From assembly GCF_014356525.2 (NCBI RefSeq), contig NC_052505.1, positions 1,008,915 to 1,072,914 on the forward strand: 64,000 bases of DNA, written 5' to 3'. A model generated the notes under the pieces. The model was not told the origin of the DNA and did no database searches. It was given only the letters and a program-made list of their open reading frames with translations. Both the position numbers and the translations under genes were made by a program. Positions within the stretch are counted from its first letter, which is position 1, and every line of letters starts with the position of its first letter. Origin of the DNA: Nilaparvata lugens (Eukaryota > Arthropoda > Insecta > Hemiptera > Delphacidae). This document shows, in pieces, positions 44,358 through 54,738 of this stretch.

Positions 44358-45396
44358 AAGATATTGGTCGCAAGAAATCAGTCGAGGTAGAGTAGAGTAT
44401 TTGCATAATTCATTCCAATCACAGATTGAATTGAATTGAATTTTAATGTTTCCGAAAAAATACAATGTAGCATACAAATGTAAAAAAACACATGTACACA
44501 AACTTAAAATAACAAACTTAAAAAATAAAATAATAGAACCACGCTCACATGAACCTAAAAGGTTTGTTCGTGAGTTGAGTTGAATTATAAATTAAATATT
44601 GAAATGAAAGAAAGGAGTTCTGAATTTTTAGCCGACTATAAACAAAATAAAACATCTTATAATAGAAAGTAATTATTAAAAGAAGAATTACAGTTTAAAA
44701 AGACATATTGAAATTATGTGATTGTTATATAGGAAAAATGAAACAATAATAAACAGGGCACTCATACCATCACATACACACAGGAGGGGCACAAGCACTC
44801 ACACATACACCACACAAACACAGCACACTCACACAACACACACACCAACACGCACATAGCACATAGTACAGTACTATGAATGCAAGGATGAGCACTATCA
44901 TAAGTACAACGATCTGAGGAGACTGGAGCAATCGTCATCGTTTAAAGTGGCTAACCACGATTGGATTGCTCTCTTTAAACTTGAATGAGCAGTTGCCAGG
45001 TCGACTGATGCTAGGAGGCGCATCACGAATTAATAAATGTATTAATATGTTACATTCCTGTCACAAGCAACCCGAGAATTACGTTCAGCCCTGACTGATG
45101 TAGTAGAGAGCTTCTTGTAGGGTAAGGATGAGAAGTGCAATTTTTGAAATGAATTTTATTTTTGAAAGCAAAGGAAAGTGCGGATTTAATGAAAAGTTTT
45201 TTTATAGTGAGAACATTGAAAAGGAGAAAAAGACTATTAGAAGAGTATGTTCTAGCCAGGCCCAACCCGGCCTTAATTATGGCTTTTTGACTTATTGCAG
45301 GTTCTTTAATCAAAGTATCAAATGCATATTTGTCGCAAGAAACTAGTCGAGGTAAAGATAAATGTTTCAAAATTAATGTCAACCTCAGATATTGGA
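44358..45396. other. Intron with two relic copies of the P-loop exon edge
   Basis: 'GTCGCAAGAAATCAGTCGAG' + GTAGAG (about 44368) and 'GTCGCAAGAAACTAGTCGAG' + GTAAAG (about 45331) resemble the exon end 'ACCGCAAGAAACCAGTTGAG' + GTAAAG at 40633-40658. The second keeps about 40 bp of intron similarity. Between them: CA-rich runs (44755-44870) and no gene. Confidence 0.6.
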
Positions 45397-45734
45397 TCAA
45401 CAAAAGATTTAAGCTAGCTCAATTTCGTGTTATCGTGTAGGCACGTTAAACTGTCGGTTCTGGCTGAAGTTTCACAGTAGTGAAGCCCATTAAGTTAGAA
45501 ATTTAGGCTCAACATTTTCAAGATTAAACCTCTTTCTTTACAGCTCTTACATTCTTACATATTATTTTACTTTACATGTAAGTGTGTTCAGCAACATAAG
45601 TATCATGTACAAGTTAATCATATCGTTATAAAATTGCACATTATCATGTGTTGTGTACTTTATCACTTTCCCAATGTCAGTCAGCGTTGCCACCTTGATC
45701 GGAAATTTTCCTGAAAGGTAAGCTTGGTCAGGAG

Positions 45735-47193
45735 CAAGGTCTATAAATACAGGTCATGACACTCGTGTTCCTTATGGAGCGGCCATTTTATGGGGTCTTT
45801 ATGGCGGTACATTTGAAAATCCAATATAATTCAATTTACTCGTAACAAAATTATGCATTTTAAGAACAATATTCTGTTTTCATAATATGTGATATGTGAA
45901 TTCAGGTTTTCAATTTTTTAATCATGAAATTTCAATAATAAATGCTTCAATTATTCATTTATTCATTATTGAAAATAGTTCTTATTCTTGTAACTTAGGG
46001 ATTATGATTCATAAGGCATTGGGATAAGACAGAAATATGCGAGGCCAACTTCAAAAAGAGTTTTAAATCTCAATTAAATCTAAAAATTAACAATTCAGTT
46101 CCTAGTCGGAATCTAAATATTATTATTCTGTCGGAAGAATTTATTTTACAATATTCAAAGCCAAGCAATATCCCATGAACAACATTACACATAATGTTGT
46201 TCAATCTATAATGATAGCAGCTGATAAATTTGAAAATTGGTGAACTAGAACCCCTTAAAATGGCGATTTTGCAATGCATCACGGGACTGTTATATACAAA
46301 GAGTCTTCTCTTATATATAATAAAAAACAAAAATAACTTCAGACTTCGAGAGACTATGTATGATTTGAGACCATCTAGCATTACTTTTTAGAATGATCGT
46401 ACAGTGTTGGACGTGTGCTGTAGGCAGTTTGTCTTTGTAGCTAAAAGACTACTGAATCATATACCTTTTGATTTTGTCAATTCCAGATTAAACAGTAGAA
46501 CTAGGCATGACTTGGATAAATGTATTCAAGCTCAATGAAAAACTATTTTTGATACAAGTAAAATTCATTTACTATAGATCCTATACTTTCTGTATTGATC
46601 AAAGATTCTCCTTCCAAAGTTATAATAACCTTTAGAAATAACAAATATAAAACTTTTTTGTAACTATTGAATATGTATCTTTTGTAGTGAATACCTTTCC
46701 CTCTTATTTTCATTGTTTTTTGAACTGATTCATGAATAAACTACGGATTTTCCATTTCTTTTTATATTGTATATAAATTTCAATATGCTAAGCATAGTGG
46801 ATACTGTTTACATAAATTATATGCTATGATATCATCATTATAATCATGAGTTGTGCTGCTGTCAATTTGTAATTATATTTGTACATTTCTATTTTCACGA
46901 ATTATTGCAATTAACTTTAACTGTCTGTATATTTAATATTAATTTCTCTCATTTTATAGAGTAGTTTTTCAAAAATCTGTTTCCCTCGATATTGTTATAT
47001 GTTATTTATAGCGACTCATTCCTGCGCTCAGGTTAAACCTTTGCAGGGATTTTTTCTTCTCAATGTGTCTTGTGAATTGTCATATAAGGATTAGGTTAGA
47101 CAAGTTTTGTGAAAGTGTTGTATTTTATACTGTAAATTTGTTTTTTGAAGAATAAATTTTTTTTTGTGTCATGACCTGTATTTATAGACCTTG
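45735..47193. mobile_element. DNA element with perfect 28-bp TIRs
   Basis: TIRs at 45735-45762 ('CAAGGTCTATAAATACAGGT' onward) and 47166-47193 are exact complements. Flanking GTCAGGAG (45727-45734) and GTTAGGAG (47194-47201) suggest an 8-bp target duplication (7/8). 'CGGCCATTTTATGGGG' lies just inside the left end. No recognisable transposase; the frame at 46070-46381 has no motif. Possibly a P- or hAT-type non-autonomous element. It ends 125 bp before a ROC exon. Confidence 0.7.
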
Positions 47194-47317
47194 GTTAGGA
47201 GGTGGTGGGTCAGCACATTCTCGTGTCTTGAAGAAAAGTGTCTTGAAGTATCAACAAGTTGAATACTTTGCACACGTTCACCTGGATATCAATTGATTGT
47301 AATTATATTGTTTTCAG

Positions 47318-47463
47318 CACTGGGCTAAGAGAATGGGAAATAAGAACATCAATGTGAAGACCTCGCGAGGCACTAATATGTCCACCGTTGGAGTGGATAT
47401 TGGCGACTGGGTCTATGAGAAGAAAATTCGAGGCCAGTCCTCTCATGGTCCATGTGTTTTCAG
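47318..47463 (+). CDS. Lrrk: LRRK-type kinase, ROC GTPase exon (switch I region)
   Basis: Internal exon of 146 bp: acceptor 'TATATTGTTTTCAG' ends at 47317 (phase 0, matching 40652), donor GTACGT after 47463 leaves AG. Peptide: 'HWAKRMGNKNINVKTSRGTN', 'MSTVGVDIGDWVYEKKIRGQ', 'SSHGPCVF'; 'STVGVDIGDW' is the switch I/G2 threonine region of ROC domains. Joins the next exon as AG|A (Arg). Confidence 0.95.
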
Positions 47464-47756
47464 GTACGTTAACACGACTCTCCTTATTGTTAGATTCTAT
47501 TAAGTTCTTTCATTAATAATTGTTGGCATGTGTCGTGCTTCTTTATTCACATTAATATCGTAAAAATCTTCCTTTATTTTCAGTTATGAATATACTTCAA
47601 TGTTAGTAGGTCTACAGGTACAATTAAAAATCTGTATAAATTGAAAGTAGCTTCCAGATTTAAATTAAATCATTCTTTTTACAAACAGTGGTTTCATTCT
47701 TATGGCTGGCTTTCAGTGGCAGAGAAAAATAGAATATTGATCAATGTTACTTGAGA

Positions 47757-48095
47757 TAATTATTATTAAACGAAATCCCAATTAAATGCTGTGAATCACC
47801 CCGAAGACTTCTGGGTAGTCACCCCAAATATTGACAACAGGGTAAACAGCTAGATGGAAAGTCGATGAGCGCTACTATACAAAAATTATTTGTCAGCCCG
47901 GGAATCGAACCCAGTACCTCCTAATTGCCGGTCAGGAATGCTCACCCTCACACCAAACAGACAATCTCTGGACAGCGCTCATCGAATTTCCATCTAGCTG
48001 TTTATCCTGTTGTCAATATTTGCAGTAGCAGAAGTCTTCGGGGTGATTCACAGCATTTAATTGGGATTTCGTTTAATAATAATTATTCATTAATT
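47757..48095. repeat. Foldback repeat with a tRNA-like module in its loop
   Basis: Arms 47757-47873 and 47976-48095 are near-complements ('AGCTAGATGGAAAGTCGATG' against 'CATCGAATTTCCATCTAGCT', and 'CATTTAATTGGGATTTCG' outward). A partial right arm also lies at 2875-2960 beside an Lrrk WD40 exon. The loop 47874-47975 is almost entirely tRNA-like. Confidence 0.8.
47892..47962 (-). other. tRNA-like sequence with canonical B box
   Basis: Minus strand, 71 nt: A-box-like 'TGGTGTGAGGGTGAGCATTC', an anticodon-arm-like 'CCTGACCGGCAATTAGG' (U33 replaced by C) and the exact B box GGTTCGATTCC in a 5-bp T stem. The acceptor pairing is imperfect, so it is more likely a tRNA-derived SINE head than a working tRNA gene. 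Confidence 0.6.
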
Positions 48096-48602
48096 AGCAT
48101 TTGAACAAATGCAACTTCCAATTTATTTCCATCTGTATACTTGAGTTACCTATATGCAAAGTAAACTTTTTAAAATGTCAATTAGAATAGAGAGCACTAA
48201 TTATTGGAGAAGGAATATTTACATTCATTCATTTATTACATTCCTTAATCACAACATCAAATTAATGATTGGGAGAAAATCAACAGGATAAACCCAAAAC
48301 TGTTCCACTCCCTAATTTAGATAAAAATAGTCCAAATGAGGTTATGAAAACACTTGACTTAAACAAAAATTTACAGTCCAAATATACATTATACTAAAAA
48401 TTTTGTATCTCGGTTGATCAGAAAGATGAAACAAATTATTATTACACTTGAAAATGCATTAATAAATTGAAAAATATTAAAAAACTTGATAAATTTGAAG
48501 CCAGAAAAATCACAAAAACATTCACTATCAGCATATGATCGTACTTTTATATGATATTATTTAGGCCTACTTATATTACTACCATGAAGAAAAAATATCA
48601 GT
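48096..48602. repeat. Intron with a hairpin-type dispersed repeat
   Basis: 'GATTGGGAGAAAATCAACAG' then 'CTGTTCCACTCCC' at 48268-48312, related to the ones at 27650 and 37320. No exon seen. Confidence 0.5.
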
Positions 48603-48835
48603 TATCCCATGGTTTAGGTCGTTTATGTTCCAAATTCCAAGCCGATTATTTGTCAACCCAAGTCGGATATTGTAGACTACTGTCTGTTATCACTGTTTTG
48701 TTGGGGTGAGAGTATAAGAAGGGCACAGTATGAGAGACTACCAGCGTCACATAGCTTCACAAGAAAGAACTACTAGGACTATCATTTTGAGTTAACATTG
48801 AAAGCTGGAACATAAACGCCCTAAACCATGGGATA
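48603..48835. mobile_element. Compact 233-bp TIR MITE
   Basis: TIRs 'TATCCCATGGTTTAGGTCGT' and 'ACGCCCTAAACCATGGGATA' (about 30 bp with mismatches). Uninterrupted form of the element split at 9323-13767. Confidence 0.85.
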
Positions 48836-48999
48836 TACTCTCATGATATATTTTCTCCATGCTACAACGGTACTTGAATTATGAAACATAGAACCTTTGA
48901 AACTATGAAACATTGCAACATTTATTTGTACATTCTATTATGGCTTGCAATATAAATGTATTTTTAATTTTATCGTATGTGGAAAGCCAACTTTACTAG

Positions 49000-49365
49000 T
49001 TGACCGAGCGAAGTGAGGTCTAAGATTCAAGTCGACGGTTTGGCATTTCTCTTAATGTTCAAATGTTTATATTGTTTATATATTGCGCATTTACGGCGAA
49101 ATGCGGTAATAGATTTTCATGAAATTTGACAGGTATGTTCCTTTATGAATTGTGCGTCGACGTATATACAAGTTTTTTTTTGGAAATTTGGCATCTCAAG
49201 GATAATATAAAAGAAAAAAGGAGTCTCCTTCATACGCCAATATTAGAGTAAAAACCAGACTATAGAATTATTCATCATAAATCAGCTGACATGTGATTAC
49301 ACAGATGTGTGGAGAAGCCAGGATACTGTATTGTATAAGGTCTATAGTTTCAATCAAAGACCTTG
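49000..49365 (+). repeat. TTGACCGAGC-family repeat, lacking the final 3' end
   Basis: Starts 'TTGACCGAGCGAAGTGAGGT' and continues to 'TATAGTTTCAATCAAAGACC'; the CTACTGTTCACAGAAC end is missing. Confidence 0.8.
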
Positions 49366-49384
49366 AAGAGGTATGAATCTTTAA

Positions 49385-49568
49385 GCTGGGTTTACACCAA
49401 AGTTATTAACATAATGTTAATAACTTAATCCTCATAGATTCTATTAGATTGAACGGAAGTTGACAAACACACATCTCCATCATGTGTATGATAACTATGT
49501 TCAATCTAATATAATCTATAAGGATTGAGTTATTAACATTTGTTAATAACTTTGGTGTAATCGCAGCT
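49385..49568. mobile_element. Foldback MITE flanked by TTAA
   Basis: 'GCTGGGTTTACACCAAAGTT' and 'AACTTTGGTGTAATCGCAGC' are the ends of a ~184-bp palindrome; TTAA lies at 49381-49384 and 49569-49572. Both arms contain 'GTTAATAACTTAATCC'-like sequence. Confidence 0.75.
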
Positions 49569-49662
49569 TTAAGGTCTTTGTTTTTAATATTTTGTTTTGC
49601 AGTCATGGTATTATTATGCGTGCCCATCATTATCAATATTCTCACCTTCAAAAAACCTAATT

Positions 49663-50100
49663 TAATAGGTGATTAAAAATAAAAAATGAACTAAATAATG
49701 CTGGAGAAATTATAACATTTTTGATTGTAAAAAAATAATTTTCATCAGATAGAAAGATTATCACGGAACTGGATGAATTATAGTATATGGAATACAAATT
49801 CAAACTTGAACTGAGTTTGTTAACATTTAAAACAAGTGACACCTGTTCTAGTTGATTCAGTTGAATGACAATTCACAGTTAAATCATAATTTACTCTTAA
49901 AAACTGTTATTTGTTTTCTCCAAGATAAGAAACTCACTTATGTTGATAAACTCAGTTCACGTTTGAATTTGTATCTCATATGATAATTTATCCAGTTCCG
50001 TGATAATCTTTCTCTGATAAAAATATTTCTCAACTATTTAATTTTTTATCAAGAATATTATAATTTCTTCAGCATTATTTAGTTCATTTAATCATTTTTA
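49663..50100. repeat. Long foldback repeat
   Basis: 'CTAAATAATGCTGGAGAAAT' (49692) recurs inverted as 'ATTTCTTCAGCATTATTTAG' (50064), and 'GATTATCACGGAACTGGAT' (49757) as 'ATCCAGTTCCGTGATAATC' (49990). Arms about 150 bp. Confidence 0.75.
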
Positions 50101-51460
50101 TTTTATTTTAAAACACCTGTAACCGGTGATGGTATTTTTAAACCCTACACCACACCTGATATCATTTCTGTAACCGGAGACATATTTGTCTCTATTGAGT
50201 TAACCTTCCAAAATATGAAATAATATAAGAATACATGTGATTCGATAGTCATTCTTGCAGACTATACCACCGCTGGCCACCAATGTAAACGGAGGGGGGT
50301 TGTTTCTTCTCTTCTATAATATCTACTAAAGTTTAGTGCTATCAATCCATCTACCGGTATTTGAATCCTCGATTGGTTGGGAGCTTCTAGTGGATTCGTT
50401 CATTAAAATGCACAGATTATCCTCATTATCTAATTGTCACCTATTTTAGCAACTAGCAACTACGAGCCAGGAACTTCATTGAAAATACTTTTAAAATTTA
50501 ACCTCAGGTTTATTGAACTCATCAACAAATCAATAGAAATCATGTCAAATTTTAAAACAGAGTTACTCAGTAACTGATTTAGAAAAATAAGGTATATAAT
50601 TTCAATCTATACATTCTGGGAACCTGCTAACTTGCTGCATTTAAATTTGGGCCTCGGTCATTCTACGAAATTAAATTTTGAGCTTAATAAGAAAAACAAC
50701 AAAAGTTAGCACACTCACCATTTTAACAATATTCAAACTTGGACTCTTCAGAAACACTCACATACGCTTTATAAAACTCACTATACTTAAACTCACACGC
50801 ACAAAAAATTTCCTGATTCTACTCCTACTAACTCTATAAAATTTGGTTTCCTATTCGACTGGATAAAAATTACTAATAACTGAAAACATAACAATTTGTC
50901 CCTCTGAATGGGAAATGGGCCCATTCAGAGGGACCGAGGCGCGCCGCACCGTTACATGATTTCCCAGTTACGTTCTCAATTCCACCTGTGGCCTTTTCAC
51001 TGAAATTATTCCCCCTCCACGAGCGTTGAGCCTAACTTCCAGTGGAAAAGCCAAAGCTGCAAAAAGTTCAATGCTCGTACAATTTTCAAATACAGTGGCT
51101 TTTTCGACATGAAATTGAAACTGCACTTGGAAAATGCACGAAAATGCTTTAAATTTTGACAACTAGGCAACAAGTTAGCAAATTCCAACAAGACAGAGTC
51201 AATTCTCACACTAAAAACGCAGGGTTCAACAAACAGTAAAATCAAAGTTCATTCCAGTTCAAAACCTGAAAAACAAATATAAGAAACACAAAAACAACTA
51301 CAATAATACCCACTCAATATCACACTATTACACACCTAATATATTTATTTTTCAAATGTGAGAATGTTGATACTGATGTGCACGCATCATAGAAAAATAT
51401 TGAAACTCTACCTTATAGACACGGCCAGACATCTGTGTAATGCATGCAATGAATAATCCA
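50101..51460. other. Lrrk intron, no gene recognised
   Basis: A strong perfect hairpin is seen at 50898-50932 (GTCCCTCTGAATGGG pairing with CCCATTCAGAGGGAC). Frames at 50968-51245 overlap each other and show no motif. Confidence 0.5.
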
Positions 51461-51743
51461 CTTGTCAACTGATTGATTATGAATAATTCTATAGTCTGAT
51501 TAATCCTATCTTCAAAGAAGATGATATATAGTGATATCAGAATATGGAGGAGTTCCTTTCCTTTCATATACTTAAAATGCAAAATTTCAAAAAAACCTTG
51601 TGTATACATCGACGCGCAGTTGAAAAAGGAATATTCCTGCCAAATCTCATCGAATTCTATCTACGCGTTTGGCCGTAATCGCGTTACATACAGACAAAAG
51701 AAAATTCGAGTTGAAACATAGACCTCACTACGTTCGGTCAATA
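51461..51743 (-). repeat. Divergent TTGACCGAGC-family copy
   Basis: Plus-strand text ends 'GACCTCACTACGTTCGGTCA'; internal blocks are shortened. A detached family end 'CTAGTAGTTCTGCGAACAGT' lies at 51958. Confidence 0.65.
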
Positions 51744-52156
51744 AGAGTATTTCAAGCCTAGATGGAGCATTAGCTGAACTACTAGAATCCAAGAAATGTG
51801 AAATAAAATGAACAATGTAGATAACGCCATTGCTTGATGAAAATAACATACTGTTAAAAAATGTATATTACTTGTAATCAATACACCTTCATAGCACTGC
51901 AAATAACTCTGTGAACTCTTTACTAATAATGTACTTATTAATAACTCTTACTATAACTAGTAGTTCTGCGAACAGTAGACCTCGCTCATGAATACAACTT
52001 TTAATCTAATGAGAAGGGCCAGTACAATAAGTTCAGAATATTGCGAAGATTTAGCCATGTCATCTATTATTTTCTCCATTGATAGTGCTGGAGACACTGG
52101 ACTTATCAAGGAGGTACCTTTATATCAAATACATACCTTTTAATTGGAAAATACTA

Positions 52157-52310
52157 AGAAATTTTCAAAAAACCACAGATTCATTGATACTTAGAAAGAG
52201 CGGTTTTGGTTTTTATCAGAGTTTATCAGAGATTGACAATGGTGTAATCACCGAAACCGGTCTTTCTAAGTATCAATAAATATGTGGTTATTGACAATTT
52301 CTTAGTCTTT
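52157..52310. repeat. Short Penelope-derived foldback
   Basis: 'ACTAAGAAATTTTCAAAAAA' and 'TTGACAATTTCTTAG' with inner 'GATACTTAGAAAGA' / 'TCTTTCTAAGTATC'; includes 'GACAATGGTGTAATCACCGA' as in the element at 28535-29425. Confidence 0.65.
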
Positions 52311-52571
52311 TTCATTCATTATGAATAATTACCACAATATCGACTTCTCAACTACTAAAAAATTAACCTTTATACCTTTACATACATTTTTTTCTACACT
52401 GCATTATTGGACTCCAATACAATAAAGATTTAAAAAAAATTATCATCCAATTAATTTGATAAATCAATTTAATATATAAGATGATTCAATTTAATCATAA
52501 TAATCTATTTTATAATGATATATAGAATAAGATAAACAATTAGTATCATCTGTAAAACAAATTTGGTAGGA

Positions 52572-52645
52572 ACGAGATTTGAACCTGGTTCCCAAAGTGT
52601 GAGAAGCCACGGTCTACCAACTTGGTCACCATGTGCTCGTAACAA
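52572..52645 (-). other. tRNA-like sequence, probably SINE head
   Basis: Minus strand: A-box-like 'TGGTGACCAAGTTGGTAGAC' and B-box-like GGTTCAAATCTC at tRNA spacing. The imperfect B box argues against a functional tRNA. Confidence 0.5.
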
Positions 52646-52734
52646 TAGCTGCAAAAAAGTATGAACATGAATTGCTTTATCTTCAAAGACACATCCTTTC
52701 TGGATAGAGGTTAGTCTACGGGTTTTTTTAAATT

Positions 52735-52925
52735 ACAAGAAAACCAGAGGTCTTATCAAAAATTGTTACACATACGTTTCTGCGCCTTGTTTCAAAGAAC
52801 TTGCATACCAAATTTCATCCAAATCGGACAATAACTGCGACTGTAACTGCGGTGCAAACAAACAAACAAACAGACAAAAGCCGATCAAGTCGAAACTAAG
52901 ACCTCAGCTTCGCTTCGGACAACTA
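52735..52925. repeat. Repeat 3' region ending in a CTTCGCTTCGG motif
   Basis: Contains 'ACCAAATTTCATCCAAATCG', (CAAA)n and ends 'AGACCTCAGCTTCGCTTCGG', the arrangement seen at ends of many insect SINE/RTE-type repeats. It ends about 80 bp before a ROC exon. Confidence 0.5.
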
Positions 52926-53006
52926 TTTAAATGAATTCTTATAACTCTTTACTTTTACTAATAATCTCTGTGAACTTTTCATTAAGTATGTTAATTTTCT
53001 GTGCAG

Positions 53007-53151
53007 AACGTGGGACTTTGGAGGGCAAAGAGAGTACTATGCTACCCATCAGTACTTTTTATCTAAGCGAAGTCTCTACCTGGTGGTTTGGAGGATCCCA
53101 GACGGACAAAAGGGCATTTCAGAAATAATGCAATGGCTAGTCAATATTCAG
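53007..53151 (+). CDS. Lrrk: LRRK-type kinase, ROC GTPase exon (DxxG motif)
   Basis: Internal exon of 145 bp: acceptor 'TTAATTTTCTGTGCAG' ends at 53006, one base completes Arg, donor GTACAC follows 53151 (phase 0). Peptide: 'TWDFGGQREYYATHQYFLSK' with DFGGQ as the G3/Walker B motif and the Arg after it conserved in ROC, then 'RSLYLVVWRIPDGQKGISEI' and 'MQWLVNIQ'. The G4 (THxD) exon and COR domain should follow but none is seen up to 57427. This is the last Lrrk exon visible on the plus strand. Confidence 0.95.
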
Positions 53152-53296
53152 GTACACGAATTCTGTTATTTGAATGTTAATAATTTTTTGCCGTCTCTTA
53201 TTAGAGATTCTATAAAGATTCACTGTTATCTAAGAACAGGAGAATGTACAGTCCGCGTCCTGTAGCTTTGCTTATCAACGGAAGGCAGCTAGACTA

Positions 53297-54060
53297 AAGT
53301 ACTACCCGTTCAAAAACATCCAACATTCTTGAAAATGTATCTTTCCATAAGCAACAGATTCTCTTTTGTATCTTCTCAAAAGCAACTTGTTGCATCCGGA
53401 AAGATACACATGGAGCTTCAATATATCTTTCCATAAGCAACAGCTACCCTTTTGTATCTTCTCAAAGGCAACGTGTTGCATTCGGAAAGATACAGAAGGT
53501 GCTTTAAGGACTCGCCACACCAAGCTCGCCAGTACCGCCGAGGTAGTACCGCTGGTGGTAGTTTTCTCGGCTGAGCACGCCACACCGAAAAACGTCCGCT
53601 AGCGGTAGTCTCCGAGTAGTGAGTCTAGTAGTGGGGGGAGGGAGTCCAACTACAGTGTTGTGAGTGAGACGTACTAGTTGCGTTGTGCTGCAAGGAGGAA
53701 CGCCGATGAGTCATCACTCTGTGCGCATGCGCTACCTCTTCGAATCGCCTGCCATGTATTCAGGTTGAGTGCGCCACACTGCTCGCTTTGTCCGCCGTAC
53801 TACCTCTCAGCGAAGTTTTGTTGAATCGCCTAGCAGGCGTCGTAGGTGGTAGTGCGCCGTACTACCGCCGCGGTAGCGAGCTCGGTGTGGCGCGATCAAC
53901 CTGAATACATGGCTAGCGATTTTCAAAACTTCGCTACCGCCGCGGTAGCGAGCTTGGTGTGGCGTGCCCTTTAATGTATCTTTCCATGAGCAACAGATGC
54001 TCTTTTGTATCTTAGCAAAGGCAACGTGTTGCATCCGAAAAGATACACAAGGAGATTTTT
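53297..54060. repeat. Hairpin repeat units (GTATCTTTCC...GGAAAGATAC), three copies, split by a GC-rich element
   Basis: Units near 53333-53411, 53425-53495 and 53975-54048 each pair 'GTATCTTTCCATAAGCAACA'-like and 'TGTTGCATCCGGAAAGATAC'-like ends. The outer 'ACTACCCGTTCAAAAACATC' at 53300 is also in the 974-2250 foldback. Confidence 0.75.
53500..53972. mobile_element. GC-rich foldback element
   Basis: Ends 'GGACTCGCCACACCAAGCTC' and 'GAGCTTGGTGTGGCGTGCCC' are inverted; the interior has several inverted copies of CTACCGCCGCGGTAGCG and 'CTGAATACATGGC'. TTAA-like flanks (53494-53498, 53972-53975). Sharply GC-rich against its surroundings. Confidence 0.7.
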
Positions 54061-54738
54061 GGAGTTTGGTCCTTTTAGCACAACACAGCCTATCAGCTGA
54101 CATTCGTTTAACATGCTGTTTCAATTGTTGGTGATACATTGCAACTTTCTCATAATTATGAAGAATCTCTTTGTGTAGGGAGCTTCCTCCACCCTAGGGT
54201 CTCTGAATGATTGAGTCACACACTAATACTGATTTGTAGCACACATTAAACGAAGAATTTAACTTTGAAAACTTATACAACTCTAAATTTTAAGGAGCCT
54301 ATTTCAATATAAACGACACGCAGACAAATGATTTTGCAGTGCCGTGAATATCACCCCGCGAACCATACCTTGCCTAAATTCCGGTTCAAAGTCATGGGGA
54401 CAAAGCTACGGGATGCATACTGAAAATTGGCTTGAACTTCAATAAATTCTCTTGACATATCGAATTACATGAAATAATTGAATAAGAAGTGGCATTAAAT
54501 GAAATCTTAAATTTATATGCTACTTGTTAATATAGGATTCGAATATTTATTGATTGATATTAATTAGTGTATTCAGACTATTCAGATTGGAGGCTATCAT
54601 TTAAATTACCTGTAAAATCTGACAAAGCATTTATTGGAACGGTTCCACTTGTTTTTCGTTCCGCTACTACGTAGACATCATGTCGTCATCATGTCTGTCT
54701 GTCTGCGCGCTGTGTCTTTTGTGCGTCTGCGCTGACCA
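54061..54738. other. No gene recognised
   Basis: No exon with splice sites or motif; the expected next Lrrk exon is not here. Confidence 0.45.

Noticed and set aside
47892..47962. Functional tRNA gene
   Set aside because: The acceptor stem is imperfect, position 33 is not T, and it sits in a foldback repeat; tRNA-derived repeat is more likely.
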